Shown here in pieces: positions 27,059-36,356 of a DNA stretch of 64,000 bases. The stretch is from Xanthomonas hortorum pv. pelargonii (GTDB lineage Bacteria > Pseudomonadota > Gammaproteobacteria > Xanthomonadales > Xanthomonadaceae): assembly GCF_024499015.1 (NCBI RefSeq), contig NZ_CP098604.1, forward strand, positions 3,658,001 through 3,722,000, read 5' to 3'. Positions within the stretch are counted from its first letter, which is position 1. Every line of letters begins with the position of its first letter. The notes beneath the pieces were generated by a model that was not told the DNA's origin, did not search any database, and saw only the letters and a list, made by a program, of their open reading frames with translations. The translations under genes were made by a program, and so were the position numbers.

Positions 27059-29251
27059 ATGATCCGTAGTACCGAGTTGCGTCTTGTTTCCGTGGGCGCG
27101 CGTCGCCATGCCCTGCCGCGCGCGCTGTTCGCTGCGCTGTGCACGCTGGCCGCCAGCCAGGCCCTGGCCGAAACGCCCGTTGCCGCCGCCGATGCCGAGG
27201 TCACCACGCTGGACCGGATGATCGTGCAGGGCGAGCAGGCCAAGGGCTATACGGTGGAGAAGACCACCGCCGGCACGCGCATGAATCTGTCGCTGCGCGA
27301 GATTCCGCAGTCGGTCACCGTGATCACCCGTGACCGCATGGACGACCAGAACCTGCAGAGCATCACCGACGTACTCAACAACGTCACCGGCATCTCGGTG
27401 GCGCAGAGCGACAGCGAGCGGCTGGAGTTCTTCTCGCGCGGCTTCTACATCGACAACTACCAGTTCGACGGTATCCCGGCCTATATGGAGCAGGCCTGGA
27501 GCTACGGCGATTCGGCGCTGGACGTGGCGCTGTACGACCGCGTCGAAGTGGTGCGCGGCGCCACCGGCCTGCTCACCGGCTCGGGCAATCCGTCGGCCTC
27601 GATCAATCTGGTGCGCAAGCACGCGCTCAGCCGCGACTTCACCGGCACCGTGTCGGTCGGCGGCGGCGATTTCAACAAGACCCGCAGCGTGGCCGATGTC
27701 ACCGTGCCGCTGAGCCCAGAAGGCACCGTGCGCGCGCGCGTGATCGGCGTGTATCAGGATGGCGAGTCGGATATGGACCGCTACAGCATGCGCAAGAAGA
27801 TCGGCTCGGCGATCATCGATGCCGACCTCACCGACAGCACTTTGCTGAGCGTGGGCTACGAGTACCAGAAGAAGGAATCGAACGATGTCACCTGGGGCGG
27901 CTTCCCGCTGTTCTACAGCGATGGCACCCGCACCAACTACGACCGCTCGTTCAACCCGGCGGCCGACTGGACCTTTTGGGATACGCGTCTGCAGCGCACC
28001 TTCGCCAGCTTGCAGCAGAGCTTCGACAACGGTTGGAACCTCAAGGCCAATCTGAGCCATGAGAAGACCGAAGCGGCCAATCACCTGTTCTACCCGTTCT
28101 ATACGATCTTTGGGTTCGACCGCGCCACCGGTGGCGGCGTGGTGCCGTATTCGGGCAACTACCTGACCGAGCGCAAGGCCGATGGCGCCGATGTCTATGC
28201 GGAAGGCCCGTTCCAGCTGTTCGGCCGCGAGCATCATCTGGTTGCCGGCGCCAGTTACAACCGCCGCGAATACGTCAACAACGGCACCTTCGATTTCCCG
28301 GCGCCGCTGGACAGTTACCTCGGCTGGACCGGCGCGTACCCGGAACCCAACTGGAGCCCGCGCACGGTGCAGAGCGACGGCACCATCAAGCAGAAGGCCG
28401 CTTACGTGGCCGCACGGTTCTCGCTGGCCGATCCGCTGACGCTGCTGGTGGGCGCGCGCTATACCGATTGGCAGATCGATGGCCGCAACTTCGATTCGAC
28501 GACGCAAGGCCTGGTGCCGTTCTCCGACACCCAGACCGAAGTCACCCCGTACGCCGGCCTGGTGTACGACATCAACGATGTGTGGTCGACCTACGTCAGC
28601 TACACCGAAATCTTCAACCCGCAGACTCTGCGCGATGCCAATGGCGGCTATCTGGACCCGTTGAGCGGCAAGGGCTACGAAGCCGGCGTCAAGGCAGCGT
28701 GGTTCGACGACAAGCTCAACGCCTCGCTTGCGGTGTTTCGCATCGAGCAGGACAACCTGGGCGTTGCCACCGGCGGCTTCGTCCCCGGTAGCAGCGAATC
28801 GGCGTACCAGGCCGCCAACGGCGTGGTCAGCGAAGGCTTTGATTTCGAGATTTCCGGCCGCGTGACCGCTGGCTGGAATACCACCTTCGGTGCCTCGCAC
28901 TACACCGCCCGTGACGACAGCGGTACGTCGATCAATACGCATCTGCCGCGCACCACCATCAAGTTGTTCAACAGCTACACCCCGCAAGGTGTGTGGAGCG
29001 ATCTCACGGTGGGCGGCGGCGTCAACTGGCAGAACCGTTCGTACTACGTGGACCCGGTGTACGGCACCTTCCAGCAGAGCGCCTATGCGCTGGTCAGTGC
29101 ATTCGCGCGCTACCGGTTGTCGCCGCAGTTTTCGGTGCAGCTCAATGTCGACAACCTGCTCGACAAGCGCTACTACTCGCAGTTCAACGGCGGCTATGGC
29201 GCATGGGGCGCATCGCGTAATGGCATGCTGACCTTCAACTACACGTTCTGA
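27059..29251 (+). CDS. TonB-dependent ferric siderophore receptor (FhuE/FoxA/FpvA type)
   Basis: A 730-residue outer-membrane receptor for ferric siderophores. A signal peptide (LPRALFAALCTLAASQALA) precedes the TonB box region and plug domain, which shows REIPQSVTVITRDRMDDQN, the FSRGFYIDNYQFDGIP segment and DRVEVVRGATGLLTGSGNPS, all close to FhuE/FpvA-class receptors. The 22-strand barrel ends with the expected aromatic C-terminus (MLTFNYTF). The ATG at 27059 has GGAG seven bases upstream. The upstream Fur box indicates iron control. No siderophore biosynthesis genes are nearby, so xenosiderophore uptake is plausible. Terminator follows. Confidence 0.93.
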   Translation: MIRSTELRLVSVGARRHALPRALFAALCTLAASQALAETPVAAADAEVTTLDRMIVQGEQAKGYTVEKTTAGTRMNLSLREIPQSVTVITRDRMDDQNLQSITDVLNNVTGISVAQSDSERLEFFSRGFYIDNYQFDGIPAYMEQAWSYGDSALDVALYDRVEVVRGATGLLTGSGNPSASINLVRKHALSRDFTGTVSVGGGDFNKTRSVADVTVPLSPEGTVRARVIGVYQDGESDMDRYSMRKKIGSAIIDADLTDSTLLSVGYEYQKKESNDVTWGGFPLFYSDGTRTNYDRSFNPAADWTFWDTRLQRTFASLQQSFDNGWNLKANLSHEKTEAANHLFYPFYTIFGFDRATGGGVVPYSGNYLTERKADGADVYAEGPFQLFGREHHLVAGASYNRREYVNNGTFDFPAPLDSYLGWTGAYPEPNWSPRTVQSDGTIKQKAAYVAARFSLADPLTLLVGARYTDWQIDGRNFDSTTQGLVPFSDTQTEVTPYAGLVYDINDVWSTYVSYTEIFNPQTLRDANGGYLDPLSGKGYEAGVKAAWFDDKLNASLAVFRIEQDNLGVATGGFVPGSSESAYQAANGVVSEGFDFEISGRVTAGWNTTFGASHYTARDDSGTSINTHLPRTTIKLFNSYTPQGVWSDLTVGGGVNWQNRSYYVDPVYGTFQQSAYALVSAFARYRLSPQFSVQLNVDNLLDKRYYSQFNGGYGAWGASRNGMLTFNYTF

Positions 29252-29304
29252 TCGTAGACCAGGCTGGGCGCGATTTCAGCGGCTGGCCTGTTGTTGCAAC
29301 GATG

Positions 29305-29337
29305 CAGGCACCTTGCAAAAGGTGCCTGTTTTTTTTT
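29305..29337 (+). terminator. Rho-independent terminator after the siderophore receptor
   Basis: Perfect 10-bp stem CAGGCACCTT / AAGGTGCCTG with loop GCAA (29305-29328), followed by nine T residues. The stretch from 29338 to 29542 holds nothing else I can identify. Confidence 0.93.
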
Positions 29338-29542
29338 GTGTCTGCATCCCTGCTGGGTGATCGTAGATCTGCTGCGCTTTCTACCGCCTGCGCTGCGTGC
29401 TGACATCAGTTTGCTTCGGTGGTGCCGAGCTGGCGCGCAAGCGGAAGCCTTTCCCGCAAGTGTCGGCACGTTGCATAGACTTGCCTGCACACGCACGCAC
29501 ACGCGAAGGCGTGCCGGCAATCGCATCGACGGTAGCCCAGGG

Positions 29543-30448
29543 CTACAGCGGTTCCAGATGCGGCGCCATCACTTCTGCCACCCAATCCATGAACGCGCGC
29601 ACGCGTTGCGGCAGGTGGCGACGCTGCGCGTAGAGCAGCGTGACCGGCATCGGTTCGGGCGCGATGGCGGCCAGCACCTCGATCAAGGCGCCGCTATCCA
29701 GGTGCGCACGTAACGGGCTGGCCGGCGCCTGGATGATGCCCAGGCCCGCCAATGCGACAGCAAGATACGCATCGCCGTTGTTGACCGTCACGGGGCCGCG
29801 CATTGGCAGCAGTTGATAGGTCTGCCCGTCGTGGTACTCGAAGCCGGGCGACCGCTGGCCCAGCGTCGGCACGTAATGCACCAAGTCGTGGTGTGCCAGA
29901 TCGTCCAGGCGCTGCGGCGTGCCCCGTCGTGCGAGGTAATCCGCACTGGCGCAGTTGATGATGCGAAACGCGCCGAGCGGTCGCGCGACCAGGTTGGTGT
30001 CTTCGAGCGTGCCCACGCGCAACACGCAATCGAAGCCTTCGCGCACCACATCCACGCGGCGGTCGGTGCCGCTGATCTCCACTTCCAGTTGTGGATGCAG
30101 TGCCAAAAATACCGGCAAGGCGGGAATCACGAAATTGCGCGCAATGCCGGACGACATGTCCACCCGCAAGCGCCCTCGCAACTGGCTACGGTCGCGCTGA
30201 AACATGCCTTGCAACTCGTCCATGTCATCGAGCAAATCGCGGCTGCGCTGATAGAACGCGGTGCCGTCGCCAGTGAGTTGCACACGGCGTGTAGTGCGAT
30301 GCAACAGCTGGGTACCGAGCGACGCTTCAAGCCGTTGCACGGCAGTGGAGACGCTGGCCTTGGGCAGGCCCAAGGTTTCGGCGGCGCGAGTGAAACTGCC
30401 GAGCTCGGCCACACGCAGGAAGGCGCGCAACGACTCCATGGTGTCCAT
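29543..30448 (-). CDS. LysR-family transcriptional regulator
   Basis: A 301-residue LTTR: N-terminal winged helix-turn-helix (MDTMESLRAFLRVAELGSFT; AETLGLPKASVSTAVQRLEA) and a C-terminal LysR substrate-binding domain (RRVDVVREGFDCVLRVGTLE; LAVALAGLGIIQAP). It belongs to the DsdC/AaeR-like group in which Met-Asp-x-Met begins the protein. The open frame extends 51 codons further upstream, but residue 52 is the conserved start and gives the normal length. It is divergent from an SDR gene 225 bp away, the classic arrangement for an LTTR controlling its neighbour and itself. Confidence 0.93.
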   Translation of the reverse strand: MDTMESLRAFLRVAELGSFTRAAETLGLPKASVSTAVQRLEASLGTQLLHRTTRRVQLTGDGTAFYQRSRDLLDDMDELQGMFQRDRSQLRGRLRVDMSSGIARNFVIPALPVFLALHPQLEVEISGTDRRVDVVREGFDCVLRVGTLEDTNLVARPLGAFRIINCASADYLARRGTPQRLDDLAHHDLVHYVPTLGQRSPGFEYHDGQTYQLLPMRGPVTVNNGDAYLAVALAGLGIIQAPASPLRAHLDSGALIEVLAAIAPEPMPVTLLYAQRRHLPQRVRAFMDWVAEVMAPHLEPL

Positions 30449-30476
30449 CGATTGGTCGATACTTTTGAACGGTGCA

Positions 30477-30492
30477 ATCAGCCTGAGCTGAT
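30477..30492. promoter_or_regulatory. Candidate LysR operator in the divergent gap
   Basis: ATCAGC-CTGA-GCTGAT is a perfect 6-bp inverted repeat 29 bp from the LysR start codon, in the LysR-SDR intergenic region. Position and symmetry suit an LTTR binding site, but no second half-site was confirmed. Confidence 0.4.
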
Positions 30493-30673
30493 TTATGCGG
30501 CGCGGCAAGCGCAATAGTCTTTGCAACGACGCGATACCCATACCGTCGCAGGCTGGCGCGCAAACGCGCGCTACAACATCACTGGCAGACACCGATGCCA
30601 AGCACCGACGCGCCTGACATCCTTACAGGCCTGCGGTCGTTCTCGGCATCATCCCTCGCCCTCGGAGTAAAGC

Positions 30674-31435
30674 ATGTCGAACACCACCCCCATCACGTTG
30701 ATCACCGGCGGCAGCCGCGGCCTGGGCCGCAACGCCGCGCTCGCGCTCGCTGCCGACGGCAGCGACATTGTGCTGACCTATCGCAGCGAAGCAGGCGAGG
30801 CTGCTGCAGTCGTCGCAGACATCCAGACGCTGGGGCGTCGCGCGCATGCCTTGCAGCTGGATGTTGCCAATGTCGAGGGCTTCGCTGCATTTGCCGCTCA
30901 ACTGAAGGAAGTGTTGACCGGTTGGGGTCGCAGCCACTTCGACGCATTGGTCAATAACGCCGGCACCGGCTTGCATGCGCCCATTGCCGAGACCACGCCT
31001 GCGCAATTCGATGCGCTGTTCAACATCCATCTCAAAGGCCCGTATTTTCTGACCCAGACGTTGTTGCCGCTGATTGCCGATGGCGGACGCATCCTAAACG
31101 TGTCCAGCGGCCTTGCACGTTTTGCACTGCCGGGTTCGTCGGCCTACGCGATGATGAAGGGCGGGGTGGAAGTATTCACCCGCTATCTGGCCAAAGAGCT
31201 GGGCGCGCGTGGCATTCGTGCCAATACGCTGGCACCGGGTGCGATCGAAACCGACTTCAATGGCGGCAGCGTGCGTGATAACGCGCAGGTCAACGCGATG
31301 GTTTCCTCGGTCACTGCATTAGGCCGCCCTGGGCTGCCGGACGATATCGGGCCGGTGGTGGCTGCATTGCTGGCGCCGGGCACCGGTTGGATCAATGCGC
31401 AGCGCATTGAGGTGTCTGGTGGGATGTTGATTTAA
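30674..31435 (+). CDS. Short-chain dehydrogenase/reductase (classical SDR)
   Basis: A 253-residue NAD(P)-dependent oxidoreductase. The Rossmann glycine motif TGGSRGLG sits at residues 11-18, NNAG near 95, catalytic Ser in VSSGLARF, and Tyr/Lys in YAMMK (YxxxK). The R at position 38 region (TYRSEAGEA) suggests NADPH preference. The C-terminus has PGAIETDFNGG and the usual VSGGMLI ending. It is probably the regulatory target of the divergent LysR gene. Substrate unknown. A strong hairpin follows the stop. Confidence 0.92.
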   Translation: MSNTTPITLITGGSRGLGRNAALALAADGSDIVLTYRSEAGEAAAVVADIQTLGRRAHALQLDVANVEGFAAFAAQLKEVLTGWGRSHFDALVNNAGTGLHAPIAETTPAQFDALFNIHLKGPYFLTQTLLPLIADGGRILNVSSGLARFALPGSSAYAMMKGGVEVFTRYLAKELGARGIRANTLAPGAIETDFNGGSVRDNAQVNAMVSSVTALGRPGLPDDIGPVVAALLAPGTGWINAQRIEVSGGMLI

Positions 31436-31437
31436 GT

Positions 31438-31470
31438 ACAAAGGCCTGCGCATGACGCGCAGGCCTTTGT
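31438..31470. terminator. Bidirectional hairpin terminator between SDR and peptidase genes
   Basis: A perfect 14-bp stem ACAAAGGCCTGCGC / GCGCAGGCCTTTGT with loop ATGAC. It lies between two convergent genes (SDR on plus, M23 peptidase on minus) and can serve both. Confidence 0.75.
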
Positions 31471-31491
31471 GTGCGCCACCGCGTCAGTGCA

Positions 31492-32208
31492 TCACTGCAG
31501 TGTTTGATCGCCATGCAAGACGGGATACGGATTCACGACTTCGCCCTTCCACCATTCTTTTTCCGGCCCGAGGCGATGGATCTCGAAATGCAGATGCGGT
31601 GCCGCAGGATCTGCGTTACCGGTGCTGCCCACATAGCCAATGATCTGACCGCGCTTGATCGGCTGTTTTTCCGCCAGACCATCGGCGTAGCGCTCCAGAT
31701 GCGCGTAGTAGTAGCAATACGTGCCACTCGGGTCGAACTGATACAGCGTCAGGCCGCCGCGTTCGCTGTTGAAGAGTTTCTCGACCGTGCCGTCTGCCAC
31801 TGCGAGGACCGCTGTTCCGGTGGGTGCGAGGATGTCGATGGCATCGTGCACGCGGCCTTCGCTACGTGCGTCGGTGAAGGTGTCCTGCAGCTGGCTGCTG
31901 CTGATGCCTTGTACCGGAATCAACAAGCCAGCACCTGAAACTGCGGCGTCAGCTGGTGGCACGGGCGTTGCTGCCGCAGGCGTATTTGCTGGCGCCGCAG
32001 CGGTTGCCGGCGCAGCGGCAACGGCTGGCGGTGGCGCGAATGCCGGAGCAGCAGATGCCAGTTCGGCATGCGCCGCGTCGCGCTGTGTTGCCACGGGTGC
32101 AGCAGTGGGCGTTGGCTCTACTGCCGCCTGCGGCGCCTCACGTTCCAGCCACCAATAGCCGGCTGCACCCAGCAGCACACCCACGACCAGCATCATCAGC
32201 AGTTTCAT
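31492..32208 (-). CDS. M23/LytM-family peptidase, membrane-anchored
   Basis: A 238-residue protein: N-terminal membrane anchor or signal (LLMMLVVGVLLGAAGYWWL), a long Ala/Pro linker (about residues 25-90), then an M23 domain. Zinc ligands are intact: H121 and D125 (HDAID) and the HLHFEIH motif (H205, H207). Such enzymes cleave peptidoglycan cross-bridges or act as amidase activators; intact ligands favour an active endopeptidase. ATG at 32208 follows the L,D-transpeptidase stop by two bases, with AGGAG formed by the end of that gene, so the two are translationally coupled. An open frame extends upstream but lies within the partner gene. Confidence 0.9.
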   Translation of the reverse strand: MKLLMMLVVGVLLGAAGYWWLEREAPQAAVEPTPTAAPVATQRDAAHAELASAAPAFAPPPAVAAAPATAAAPANTPAAATPVPPADAAVSGAGLLIPVQGISSSQLQDTFTDARSEGRVHDAIDILAPTGTAVLAVADGTVEKLFNSERGGLTLYQFDPSGTYCYYYAHLERYADGLAEKQPIKRGQIIGYVGSTGNADPAAPHLHFEIHRLGPEKEWWKGEVVNPYPVLHGDQTLQ

Positions 32209-32210
32209 GC

Positions 32211-33191
32211 TTACTCCTGCATCACCACCGGCATGGACGGGCCGACCACGCTGGCCAGATTGACCACGTCCCAGTTGGTCAGGCGCACGCAGCCATGCGA
32301 TTCGGTCTTGCCGACATGGCCGGGTTCCGGCGTGCCGTGCAGGCCGTAATGCGGCTTGGACAGGTCGATCCACACGCGGCCGACCGGATTGTTCGGACCC
32401 GACGGCAAGGTCGCCTTTTGATCGCCCTTTTTCGCGTCCCAGAACAGCTTGGGGTTGTACTTGAACACCGGATCGCGCGCGACGCCCAGGACCTTCCAGC
32501 GGCCGATCGGCAGCGGGTCGTGCTTGCTGCCGGAAGACACCGGGAACTGCGCATAGACCTTGCCGTCGGCATCAAACAGGCGCAGCGTCGACTCGGACTT
32601 GTCGACCACAAGCTTAGCCGGCTTGGCCAGTGGCGGGACACCGTCGATGTTGGGAACCTGGATCACGCCCCCGGCCTTGCTCAGGTCCACGCCGGGGTTG
32701 AGTTGGCGTAGCAGTTCGGGGTCGGCATGAAACCGCTCGCCTAGTGCCTCATCCACCGAGGTGTAGCCGAGCGAGGGCAGCTTGGCCTGTTCGGCCGGGC
32801 CCTTGGGAATGGGCTGGAACGGTCCGGCGACATCGGCAGCGGTGAGCGTGTATTGCACCAGCGCCGGCGTGGCGTCGGCCTGCAAGGCCTGCCAGGTCGC
32901 GTCATCCAGCTCACCGGTCACCTTGATGTTGTGCGCGGCCTGAAACCCGGAGACGGCACGCTTTTGATTGGAGCCGCGCTCGCCATCGATCTGCCCCGGT
33001 GAAAAATGCGCGCGATCCAGCAGTACCTGCGCGTGCAGATCCGAACGCGGGCCGCTCGGCACGACTTTCGCCGCTGGCGTTGCTGCAGGCGCAGGTGCAG
33101 CGGCGGGCTGCGGCGCTTGCGCCAGTGCAGACAGTGAAGCGCTCAGGGCGAGAGTGAGCAGGCAGGCGCGAGCGTAGGAGCGTGAGGGCAT
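32211..33191 (-). CDS. L,D-transpeptidase (YkuD) with peptidoglycan-binding domain
   Basis: A 326-residue secreted enzyme: signal peptide (ACLLTLALSASLSALA), an Ala/Pro linker, a PG_binding_1-like domain (about residues 50-105: LLDRAHFSPGQIDG...GFQAAHNIKVTGELDDATW), then the catalytic YkuD domain. The catalytic signature SHGCVRLTNWD gives Cys301 and His299. It forms 3-3 cross-links or attaches proteins to peptidoglycan in the periplasm. MPSRSYARAC at 33191 was chosen over an upstream in-frame ATG (33212) because it gives a standard signal peptide. It forms an operon with the M23 peptidase; building and cutting of the wall are thus co-expressed. Confidence 0.92.
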   Translation of the reverse strand: MPSRSYARACLLTLALSASLSALAQAPQPAAAPAPAATPAAKVVPSGPRSDLHAQVLLDRAHFSPGQIDGERGSNQKRAVSGFQAAHNIKVTGELDDATWQALQADATPALVQYTLTAADVAGPFQPIPKGPAEQAKLPSLGYTSVDEALGERFHADPELLRQLNPGVDLSKAGGVIQVPNIDGVPPLAKPAKLVVDKSESTLRLFDADGKVYAQFPVSSGSKHDPLPIGRWKVLGVARDPVFKYNPKLFWDAKKGDQKATLPSGPNNPVGRVWIDLSKPHYGLHGTPEPGHVGKTESHGCVRLTNWDVVNLASVVGPSMPVVMQE

Positions 33192-33404
33192 GAGCAGGTC
33201 CGAAAGAGGCATGTGCGCACCTTGCCCGAGCTGCCTGCGTGGTCTGCGTGAAATGGCTGCACCGGGACTGACTGAAAACGCAGTATCGATGCGGGTCAGA
33301 AGTGGATACCTGCTATCTCGCCTCTGCGCAGCTGCCGAGTCGACGCGTTCGCCTGCTGCTCATGTGTCCACCCGGGCGGCGTAGGGAGTCGTGCACCGCG
33401 CAAT

Positions 33405-33439
33405 AATCGATCGCCTGTATGTCAGTCAGGCGATCGATT
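33405..33439. repeat. Perfect 13-bp inverted repeat between TonB receptor 2 and the L,D-transpeptidase
   Basis: AATCGATCGCCTG / CAGGCGATCGATT with a 9-nt loop. It lies 66 bp past the receptor stop (minus strand) and could stop its transcripts, although no T-run follows. The remaining 33192-33504 shows nothing else. Confidence 0.55.
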
Positions 33440-33504
33440 GGATCAGCGGAAACCTGGTCGTTGCAGCTGCAGACATCGTGCCGCATCTGTCTGCATGTCT
33501 GCCG

Positions 33505-36219
33505 TCAGTAGGTATAGCCCAACGTCAGCATGTACACCCGGCCGGTCTGTACATACGCACCATCGGCGCCGGGATCGTAGGCCATGTAGCGTTTTGATTT
33601 GCCCTGTGTTTCGTAAAACGTTGCGGCATTGAGCAGGTTCTTGGCCGACACACCCACATCGATATGGTGCGGCAAATGGTAGGTGGCATTGAAGTCCAAC
33701 GACTTCACCGGTTGCAGGTAATAGTTGAGCCGGTCGCTGGTCAAGCCCAGTAATTGCAGGCCGGTGTAGTTGTAGCTCAGGTCGGTACGCAGATGCGTAT
33801 CGTCGTAGAACAGATCCAGGTTGTAGATGCGCTCCGGTGCGCGCGGCAGCCAGGTCTTTTCCGGTTGATCGCTGCGCTTGCTGTCTGCTTCGCTGTGTTG
33901 CAGCGTGAGGTTGGCGGTGACGCCGAAATTGCTCCAGATGCCCGGCAAGTCCTGCAGGCGCTTGCTCGCCGCCAACTCCAGGCCATAGAGCTTGGCGGTG
34001 CCACCGTTCTGCGGCATCGTCACCGGCACGCCGTTTTCGAACGTGGTGCCGGTCGGTACCAGGCCGCCCAGCGTGTTGTCGTTGCTGGTCGCCGATTGCG
34101 AGGTGTAGATGAAGCCGGTGATGCGCTTGTAATAGGTCGATGCGCTGAGTACGCCGCCGTTGTGGTCGTAGAACTCGGCAGAAAGATCGGCGTTGTCGGC
34201 CTTGCTCGGATGCAGATCGGGATTGGGCTTGGAGATGCCGACCACCTGCTGGGTGTCGTCGATGGTGTACACCGTCTCGCCGGAAATCAGGCCGAACGCC
34301 GGGCGGCTGAAACTGCGGCGCAATGAAGCGCGATATAAGGTGAGATCGTCGGGCCGATAGTTGACGCTGATGCCGGGTAACACTTGCCCATAGGTGCTGC
34401 CGGTGCCGACGAAGCTGCCGGTATTGCCATCGCCGCTGGATTGCCAGGATTGGGCCGAGTAGCGCGTCAATTCGTAGCGCACGCCGGGCAGCACGCTCAC
34501 CGAACCGATGTGCAGCGCGGCCATCGCGTAACCGGAATAGATCGCCTCGGTGCTGGAGGTGGTGTTGGCGTTGTAGTCGTTGGCCGTATAGACGCCTGCA
34601 CCATTGGGATCGTTGACGTACTTGTAGGGCAACGCCTGCGCGAGCATCCAGTTGCGGTTGAGCAGTTTGAACGGGCCTGCGTAACGGCCATCGAACGCGT
34701 TATTGGTGACACGTCCCGGGATCGCGCTCAGCGGCGGGCCGCCAGCAGTGGGAAACGCGTAATTGGGCCCACCAAAGTAAGGACCATTGGTGACGAAGTT
34801 GCCGTCCTTGTGGAAGAACGGATGATCGTAGGCGCCGCGGTCGGAGTGATCGGCAGACAGGCCGACTTTGACGCTGTCCAGCACATCGCCATCGACCTGG
34901 TAGGTGATATCGGTGTGCGCGTTGACGCGGTTGTCGTGACTGCCGGCGTCATGCCCCTGCACCTTCCACAACAGCGACGAATCCAGGTTGTAGAAGAAGT
35001 CCTTCAATGCAGGCGAGCTTGGCGCGATGCTCGGATAGCGTGGATTGCTGAGGTCGAAGGCGAAGCTACCGGGCGTAAAACCATACAGACTGGCCGACAC
35101 ATAGTCCGGACGGCTGCGGGTGCCGCGACCGACCGAAGCGCCGTAGTCGAAGCGCAAGCGATCCAGCGTGGTCTGGCCACCGAGTTGCAGCGTTGCCAGC
35201 TTCTCGTCGATATCGTGCGTGTTGAAGTAGCCGCCGCGCACGGCGGTTGGCTGGTTGCGATAGGTTTCCAGGCGCGCGCTGGACTGATCCTGCTGCCCGG
35301 TCACGCCGTAGCTGCCGTAGATGGCACGCGCATAGAGTGCGCTGTTGTCGCCTTGCCAGTCGAGCGAGAGATTGCCGCCATAGCGTTCGATCTGACTGGT
35401 GTAGAGGCTGTACTTGTAGCGGGTGCTGATCAATGGACCGACATCGCGCAGGTCCGTTGCACTGGCGAATGCAGGATCGGCCGGCACGTACTTGCTGTTG
35501 GGCGCCGGCGCTTGCGCCATGTTGTTGTTCTTGCCGTAATAGGCAGATGCGTAGACGCCGAAGGCATGGCCGTCGCCAAACTTCCAGGCCAGCTCCTGCT
35601 GGAAGGTGCCGCCGGTGTCCTTGCCGCCCAGGTCGGAGGCCAGCGCGTTGAACTGACCTTGCGCGGTGGTCTTGGCATAGACATCACGATCGAAGTCGAA
35701 AGCGTTGGGCGTGCGCATATCGATCGCACCGCCGATCGAGTCGCCGGGCATGTCGGGTGTGGGCGACTTGGAAACCTGCACCGACTGGACGCCGAACGGC
35801 GCCAGCATGTTCAACGAGATGGCGCGCGTGGACGAATCGGTCTCGGGCATGCCGAAGCCGTTGAGCGTGTAGGCGTTGTAGCTGGCATCCATGCCGCGGA
35901 TGCTGACGTAGGCGTTCTCGCCGGTGGTGGCCTGGCCCAGATGCATGTCGCTGTATGCCGACAGGCCCGGCATGTGCGACACGACATCGGCGATGCCGCC
36001 CGACGGGATGGCATCGATCTGCTGCTTGCTCATCACGCTGTTGACGCTGCTGGACAAGCGCTGCTCGTTGAGCGATCCCGGTGTGGCAGCGTGCTTGGCC
36101 TGCACGTTGACCGAATCCAATGTGGTGGTAGCGGGCTCAGGAGTCTCGGCGAACGCGGGTGCGGACAGCGCCAGCGCAATGGCGCAGGTCAGACGATGAA
36201 AAGTGCGGGGGTGCTGCAT
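33505..36219 (-). CDS. TonB-dependent receptor (Caulobacter/Xanthomonas type)
   Basis: A 904-residue outer-membrane receptor. The signal peptide (LTCAIALALSAPAFA) is followed by a plug domain with QQIDAIPSGGIADVVSHMPG, VSIRGMDASYNAYTLNGFGM and VSKSPTPDMPGDSIGGAIDM, typical of the large TBDR group expanded in Xanthomonas and Caulobacter. The barrel ends in LTLGYTY. I chose the ATG at 36219; the frame is open for another 55 codons upstream without conserved content. No Fur box was seen upstream. It lies 137 bp downstream of a phospholipase C gene on the same strand, suggesting uptake of a product of that enzyme, such as inositol phosphate or a phosphate source. Confidence 0.92.
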   Translation of the reverse strand: MQHPRTFHRLTCAIALALSAPAFAETPEPATTTLDSVNVQAKHAATPGSLNEQRLSSSVNSVMSKQQIDAIPSGGIADVVSHMPGLSAYSDMHLGQATTGENAYVSIRGMDASYNAYTLNGFGMPETDSSTRAISLNMLAPFGVQSVQVSKSPTPDMPGDSIGGAIDMRTPNAFDFDRDVYAKTTAQGQFNALASDLGGKDTGGTFQQELAWKFGDGHAFGVYASAYYGKNNNMAQAPAPNSKYVPADPAFASATDLRDVGPLISTRYKYSLYTSQIERYGGNLSLDWQGDNSALYARAIYGSYGVTGQQDQSSARLETYRNQPTAVRGGYFNTHDIDEKLATLQLGGQTTLDRLRFDYGASVGRGTRSRPDYVSASLYGFTPGSFAFDLSNPRYPSIAPSSPALKDFFYNLDSSLLWKVQGHDAGSHDNRVNAHTDITYQVDGDVLDSVKVGLSADHSDRGAYDHPFFHKDGNFVTNGPYFGGPNYAFPTAGGPPLSAIPGRVTNNAFDGRYAGPFKLLNRNWMLAQALPYKYVNDPNGAGVYTANDYNANTTSSTEAIYSGYAMAALHIGSVSVLPGVRYELTRYSAQSWQSSGDGNTGSFVGTGSTYGQVLPGISVNYRPDDLTLYRASLRRSFSRPAFGLISGETVYTIDDTQQVVGISKPNPDLHPSKADNADLSAEFYDHNGGVLSASTYYKRITGFIYTSQSATSNDNTLGGLVPTGTTFENGVPVTMPQNGGTAKLYGLELAASKRLQDLPGIWSNFGVTANLTLQHSEADSKRSDQPEKTWLPRAPERIYNLDLFYDDTHLRTDLSYNYTGLQLLGLTSDRLNYYLQPVKSLDFNATYHLPHHIDVGVSAKNLLNAATFYETQGKSKRYMAYDPGADGAYVQTGRVYMLTLGYTY

Positions 36220-36356
36220 GCAGTTGGCTCGCGTAGTTGGAGAACGTGGGGTGCCAGGCCCCATAACGCGGGCGCAGGCGTGCATCGCCGACGCCTTCCA
36301 TTGCGACAGGTCTGTGTGGTTTGGCGTGGGTGGTGCGATTGCGGACGTGACCCCAC

